In this document: piece after piece, positions 61,744 through 64,000 of the stretch
Layout: each line of letters starts with the position of its first letter
Position numbering within the stretch: position 1 is the stretch's first letter
Assembly (NCBI GenBank): GCA_018672315.1
Contig: CP076053.1
Location: 1,599,827-1,663,826, forward strand
Length of the DNA: 64,000 bases
Source of the DNA: Nocardioidaceae bacterium
Lineage (GTDB): Bacteria > Actinomycetota > Actinomycetes > Propionibacteriales > Nocardioidaceae
Direction: 5' to 3'
Notes under the pieces: model-generated
Database searches by the model: none
What the model was told of the DNA's origin: nothing
Seen by the model: the letters and a program-made list of their open reading frames with translations, nothing else
Translations under genes and position numbers: made by a program

Positions 61744-61765
61744 GTTTCACTGTACAAAATGAAAC
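61744..61765. promoter_or_regulatory. palindrome in the divergent Ubl / ATPase promoter region
   Basis: GTTTCA and TGAAAC are perfect inverted repeats around the 10-bp AT-rich spacer CTGTACAAAA, between the divergent Ubl operon and ATPase-module starts. It is the AT-richest short stretch of the window and looks like an operator or overlapping promoters. No experiment supports it here. Confidence 0.5.
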
Positions 61766-61841
61766 GGTAGGCCGTCGTCCTGCTCTTGTCAACACAGCGT
61801 CGGTCCTCGTGTCTGCGGGTCCTACGCGGGACAATCTGCGG

Positions 61842-62723
61842 GTGGAACTGAACCTGGCCGGAGCGATGCCGCTGACTGACGGGGCGTTCCTTATGGGCGA
61901 GGATGCGGACCAGCTTGTCCTTGACGCGACGGCCCTCACGTTCGCGTGCCCGCTCGACCTAGCCGGGATAGTGGGGTTGGCGCATTGGGCGGCTTCGAGC
62001 GCGATCCCGGTGACACTGATGATGCCGTTGGATCAAGGAATGGCGTCCTACCTACAACGGATGGACGTGCTGCGCCACCTGCCGTCTCGGCCCAAGATCG
62101 TCGGCCGCGTCCCACCCGACACCAGGTCCGATCGATCCGGGTCCTTACTCGAGGTCACCGCGCTCAATCGCGGCAACGTCGATGACCTCGCCGAACGTCT
62201 CGGACCGCTCGTCATGGGGTTCTACGGCGAGGACAGCGAGGCTGGCGCTGCCGTCCTGCGAGCTTGCGGTGAGCTCGTTGGGAACGCCACCGAGCACGGC
62301 CACAGCGAACGCGGCGCTTTCATGGCCGCTCAACTTCATAGGGGCGCAACCACAGGCGGCCCCAGACTCGAGTTCGCGGTCTGCGACACCGGCATGGGCG
62401 TCATGGAGCATCTACGGCTGAACCCCAAGTACGCGCACTACACCCTCGACAAGCACGCCATCGCGAAGGCTACTGAAGCGGGAGTCACAGGTGTTCCCGA
62501 CGATGAGCGGGGCAACGGCTTGTACGACGTCATCAAGGCGAGGCAGGTCGGAGAAGTGTCTCTACAGATCCGGTCCGGCAGGGGCGAAGTCCGCATCCAA
62601 GGCTCCCCGACCAGCCAACAGCAGACGCTGCACGACCGTCCAGATCAGACTGCGGGCACATGGGCGTGGCTTACCCATCGGCTGAGCGCGGGAAGCAACA
62701 CTGTGGTTCAATCGAGAAAATGA
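61842..62723 (+). CDS. STAS-like plus GHKL-type ATPase (anti-sigma-like) protein
   Basis: Encodes 293 aa. The N-terminal part (about 1-85, VELNLAGAMPLTDGAFLMG, LVLDATALTFACPLDLAGIVGLAHWA) resembles a STAS-like sheet-helix unit. The GHKL ATPase domain (about 130-270) has ACGELVGNATEHGHSERGAF (N box) and CDTGMGVMEHL (G1 box), then a G-rich ERGNGLYDVIK. It could act as a serine kinase of the anti-sigma type. GTG at 61842 was chosen by homology; GTG 61809 is possible. It is followed 13 bp later by a DUF4325 gene. Confidence 0.72.
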   Translation: MELNLAGAMPLTDGAFLMGEDADQLVLDATALTFACPLDLAGIVGLAHWAASSAIPVTLMMPLDQGMASYLQRMDVLRHLPSRPKIVGRVPPDTRSDRSGSLLEVTALNRGNVDDLAERLGPLVMGFYGEDSEAGAAVLRACGELVGNATEHGHSERGAFMAAQLHRGATTGGPRLEFAVCDTGMGVMEHLRLNPKYAHYTLDKHAIAKATEAGVTGVPDDERGNGLYDVIKARQVGEVSLQIRSGRGEVRIQGSPTSQQQTLHDRPDQTAGTWAWLTHRLSAGSNTVVQSRK

Positions 62724-62736
62724 AGCCGGAGAAGCC

Positions 62737-63345
62737 ATGACAGATGCAACCATCTTTTCCGTCGTCCAGCTCGGCAAGTACCCCGCCACGCGCGCGCGTG
62801 GTCAAGAAGGCCGAGCCAGACTCGACGACCTACTCGAGGGCCGTGCTGGACTCGACCTGACCATCGACTTCAGCGGAGTCGAAGTCATGAACATCAGCTT
62901 TGCCGATGAGTTTCTCGGCAAGTTTCTGACCTCGCACGACTTCTCGGCCAGTAGTGCGACCGTCAGAGTCGCCGGCCTCAATGCAGACAACCGCTACTCA
63001 GTCCTCGTCTGTGTCGAACGCCGCAAGACGGCCGTCGCCGTCCTTGAGGTCGACGGCTCAGTGTCGCTCCTCGGTGACCCAATCCTTGGGATGACGTTCG
63101 AAGTCGCCCGGGACCTGATCGAGTTCAAAGCAAGCGACGTTGGCGCCAAGCTCAACCTGACACCGCAGAACGCGAACAACCGACTCAAGCGCCTGGTCGA
63201 TGTCGGCGCACTGCGCAAGAGCCAGATTCTGGGCTCGGCGCGCGGCGGTAAGGAGTTCGCCTATTCCGTTGCGACCCCACCAGAGGGAGGGAGCACTCTC
63301 TCTCCCGCCCAACGAGCGTTGGCTGGCGGCAGCACAAGACCGTGA
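62737..63345 (+). CDS. STAS-like (DUF4325) and winged-helix protein
   Basis: Encodes 202 aa. Residues about 1-100 match STAS-like DUF4325 proteins (LTIDFSGVEVMNISFADEFLGKFL). Residues about 120-190 form a winged helix (DVGAKLNLTPQNANNRLKRLVDVGALRKSQ). STAS-like DUF4325 proteins commonly accompany GHKL ATPases. It is placed to act as the anti-anti-sigma-like partner and DNA binder for the upstream ATPase. The target is unknown. Confidence 0.75.
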   Translation: MTDATIFSVVQLGKYPATRARGQEGRARLDDLLEGRAGLDLTIDFSGVEVMNISFADEFLGKFLTSHDFSASSATVRVAGLNADNRYSVLVCVERRKTAVAVLEVDGSVSLLGDPILGMTFEVARDLIEFKASDVGAKLNLTPQNANNRLKRLVDVGALRKSQILGSARGGKEFAYSVATPPEGGSTLSPAQRALAGGSTRP

Positions 63346-63385
63346 CCGGTCGCGTCACTCTGCGCGGAAGGCCGCGGGCTGTCGG

Positions 63386-63997
63386 CTAGTTGCGGACAGG
63401 CTGATTCACGAGCCACGGCGAAGGGTCGATGGGGTCTTCGTAAATGCTGCCGCCGTCGGGGTGGACCTCGAAGTGAAGGTGGCAGCCGGTGGAGTTGCCT
63501 AGGTCGCCGACTTCGCCTATCTGTTGTCCGGCGGCGACGGCCTGGCCGTCGTGCACGCGGACGTCGCTCATGTGGGCGTACCAGGTGGTGAGCTGGCCGG
63601 GTGCGGTGGCGACTTTCACGAGCCATGGCCCCGACCAGGACTGGGTGGTGTCGATCTCGATGACGCCAGCGTGAGCGGCGAGGACGGGGGTGCCGCAAGC
63701 GGCGGAGAGGTCGGTGCCGGTGTGGGTGTTGGCCCAGCGTGCGCTGGTGCCGCCGAAGTTGTGCTGGTCGACGTACGCGGTGCCAGCGGGCAGCGGGAAA
63801 GCGCGAGGTCCAGTGATGGCGGCGACGGTAGTGATGGCGGGTTCGCAAGCCGCTGCTGACGCGAAGGATGCGTTCGACATGCCGGGGGTGCCGCGCCGCG
63901 TCTCGGCGAGGAGCTGTCGTGCGAGGGCTTCGTCGTCGGCGTACGCATCGGGATACGCGGAGACTTGCACGGCCTGGGCGGCGGCGGTGACCGGCAT
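63386..63997 (-). CDS. M23-family peptidase, probably cut by the window edge
   Basis: At least 203 aa of a peptidoglycan endopeptidase. NTHTGTDLSAACGTPVLAAHAGVI (His and Asp zinc ligands) and TGCHLHFEVHP (His-x-His) are the metal and catalytic motifs near residues 90-175. The ATG at 63997 is only 3 bp from the window end and the frame could begin further upstream, so the N-terminus may be missing. M23 peptidases of this kind occur in conjugative elements, where they open the cell wall for transfer, which fits an integrated mobile element. Confidence 0.8.
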   Translation of the reverse strand: MPVTAAAQAVQVSAYPDAYADDEALARQLLAETRRGTPGMSNASFASAAACEPAITTVAAITGPRAFPLPAGTAYVDQHNFGGTSARWANTHTGTDLSAACGTPVLAAHAGVIEIDTTQSWSGPWLVKVATAPGQLTTWYAHMSDVRVHDGQAVAAGQQIGEVGDLGNSTGCHLHFEVHPDGGSIYEDPIDPSPWLVNQPVRN

Positions 63998-64000
63998 CTG

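Overview
The window is very GC-rich actinobacterial chromosome. Two resuscitation-promoting-factor proteins, a LexA box of the actinobacterial type and many GTG/TTG starts with 4-bp ATGA/GTGA overlaps point to the Propionibacteriales, probably a Nocardioidaceae relative (Nocardioides, Aeromicrobium or Mumia type). This placement is inferred from gene content and style, not from a marker gene.

Layout. 1-3.6 kb: the 3' part of a probable cobalamin riboswitch and the cobD-cobU-cobT-cobS operon for the last steps of B12 assembly. 3.6-6.5 kb: a small membrane protein and katG with a strong terminator. 6.6-8.1 kb: two Rpf-type muralytic proteins, one with LysM and one with a Lys/Ala-rich tail. 8.2-17.3 kb: redox enzymes (two aldo/keto reductases, a zinc-less quinone reductase, a nitronate monooxygenase-like enzyme, an Old Yellow Enzyme), a mechanosensitive-type channel, a lipoprotein hydrolase and a MATE exporter. 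17.3-30.4 kb: pyroglutamyl peptidase, a TrkH/TrkA potassium system, a YihY protein, a HAD-acyltransferase fusion, a patatin, an AbiEi/DUF559 gene flanked by paired 96-bp palindromes, an ATP-grasp protein, Ohr and AzlCD. 30.5-32.8 kb: a SipW/TasA-like secretion cassette. 32.9-34.6 kb: small proteins and a CAP-domain protein. 34.7-36.4 kb: an intact IS1380-family element with inverted repeats and a CTGAG target duplication. 36.4-40.8 kb: an aldo/keto reductase, a C-S lyase, a DUF3841-like protein, a CysRS/MshC-like protein lacking its central lobe and an ACT protein. 40.8-50.1 kb: recC-recB-recD and a KaiB-fold protein. 50.1-56.9 kb: a SWIM-SNF2 helicase, an SOS-box-preceded HNH endonuclease, a PLDc_N membrane protein and menB.

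57.0-64.0 kb is a genomic island opening with a tyrosine integrase next to menB and running off the right edge. It carries an excisionase-like regulator and a minus-strand operon encoding, in order, a ubiquitin-like protein, an E2-like protein, a JAMM/JAB peptidase, a ThiF-type E1 and a 37-residue Lys-rich peptide closed by a perfect terminator. Divergent from it are a GHKL-ATPase protein and a STAS-like (DUF4325)/winged-helix protein, which look like a partner-switching regulator. An M23 peptidase lies at the edge. The operon has the gene order of the bacterial ISG15-like (Bil) antiphage systems. The extra small peptide and the divergent module are the most interesting material in the window.
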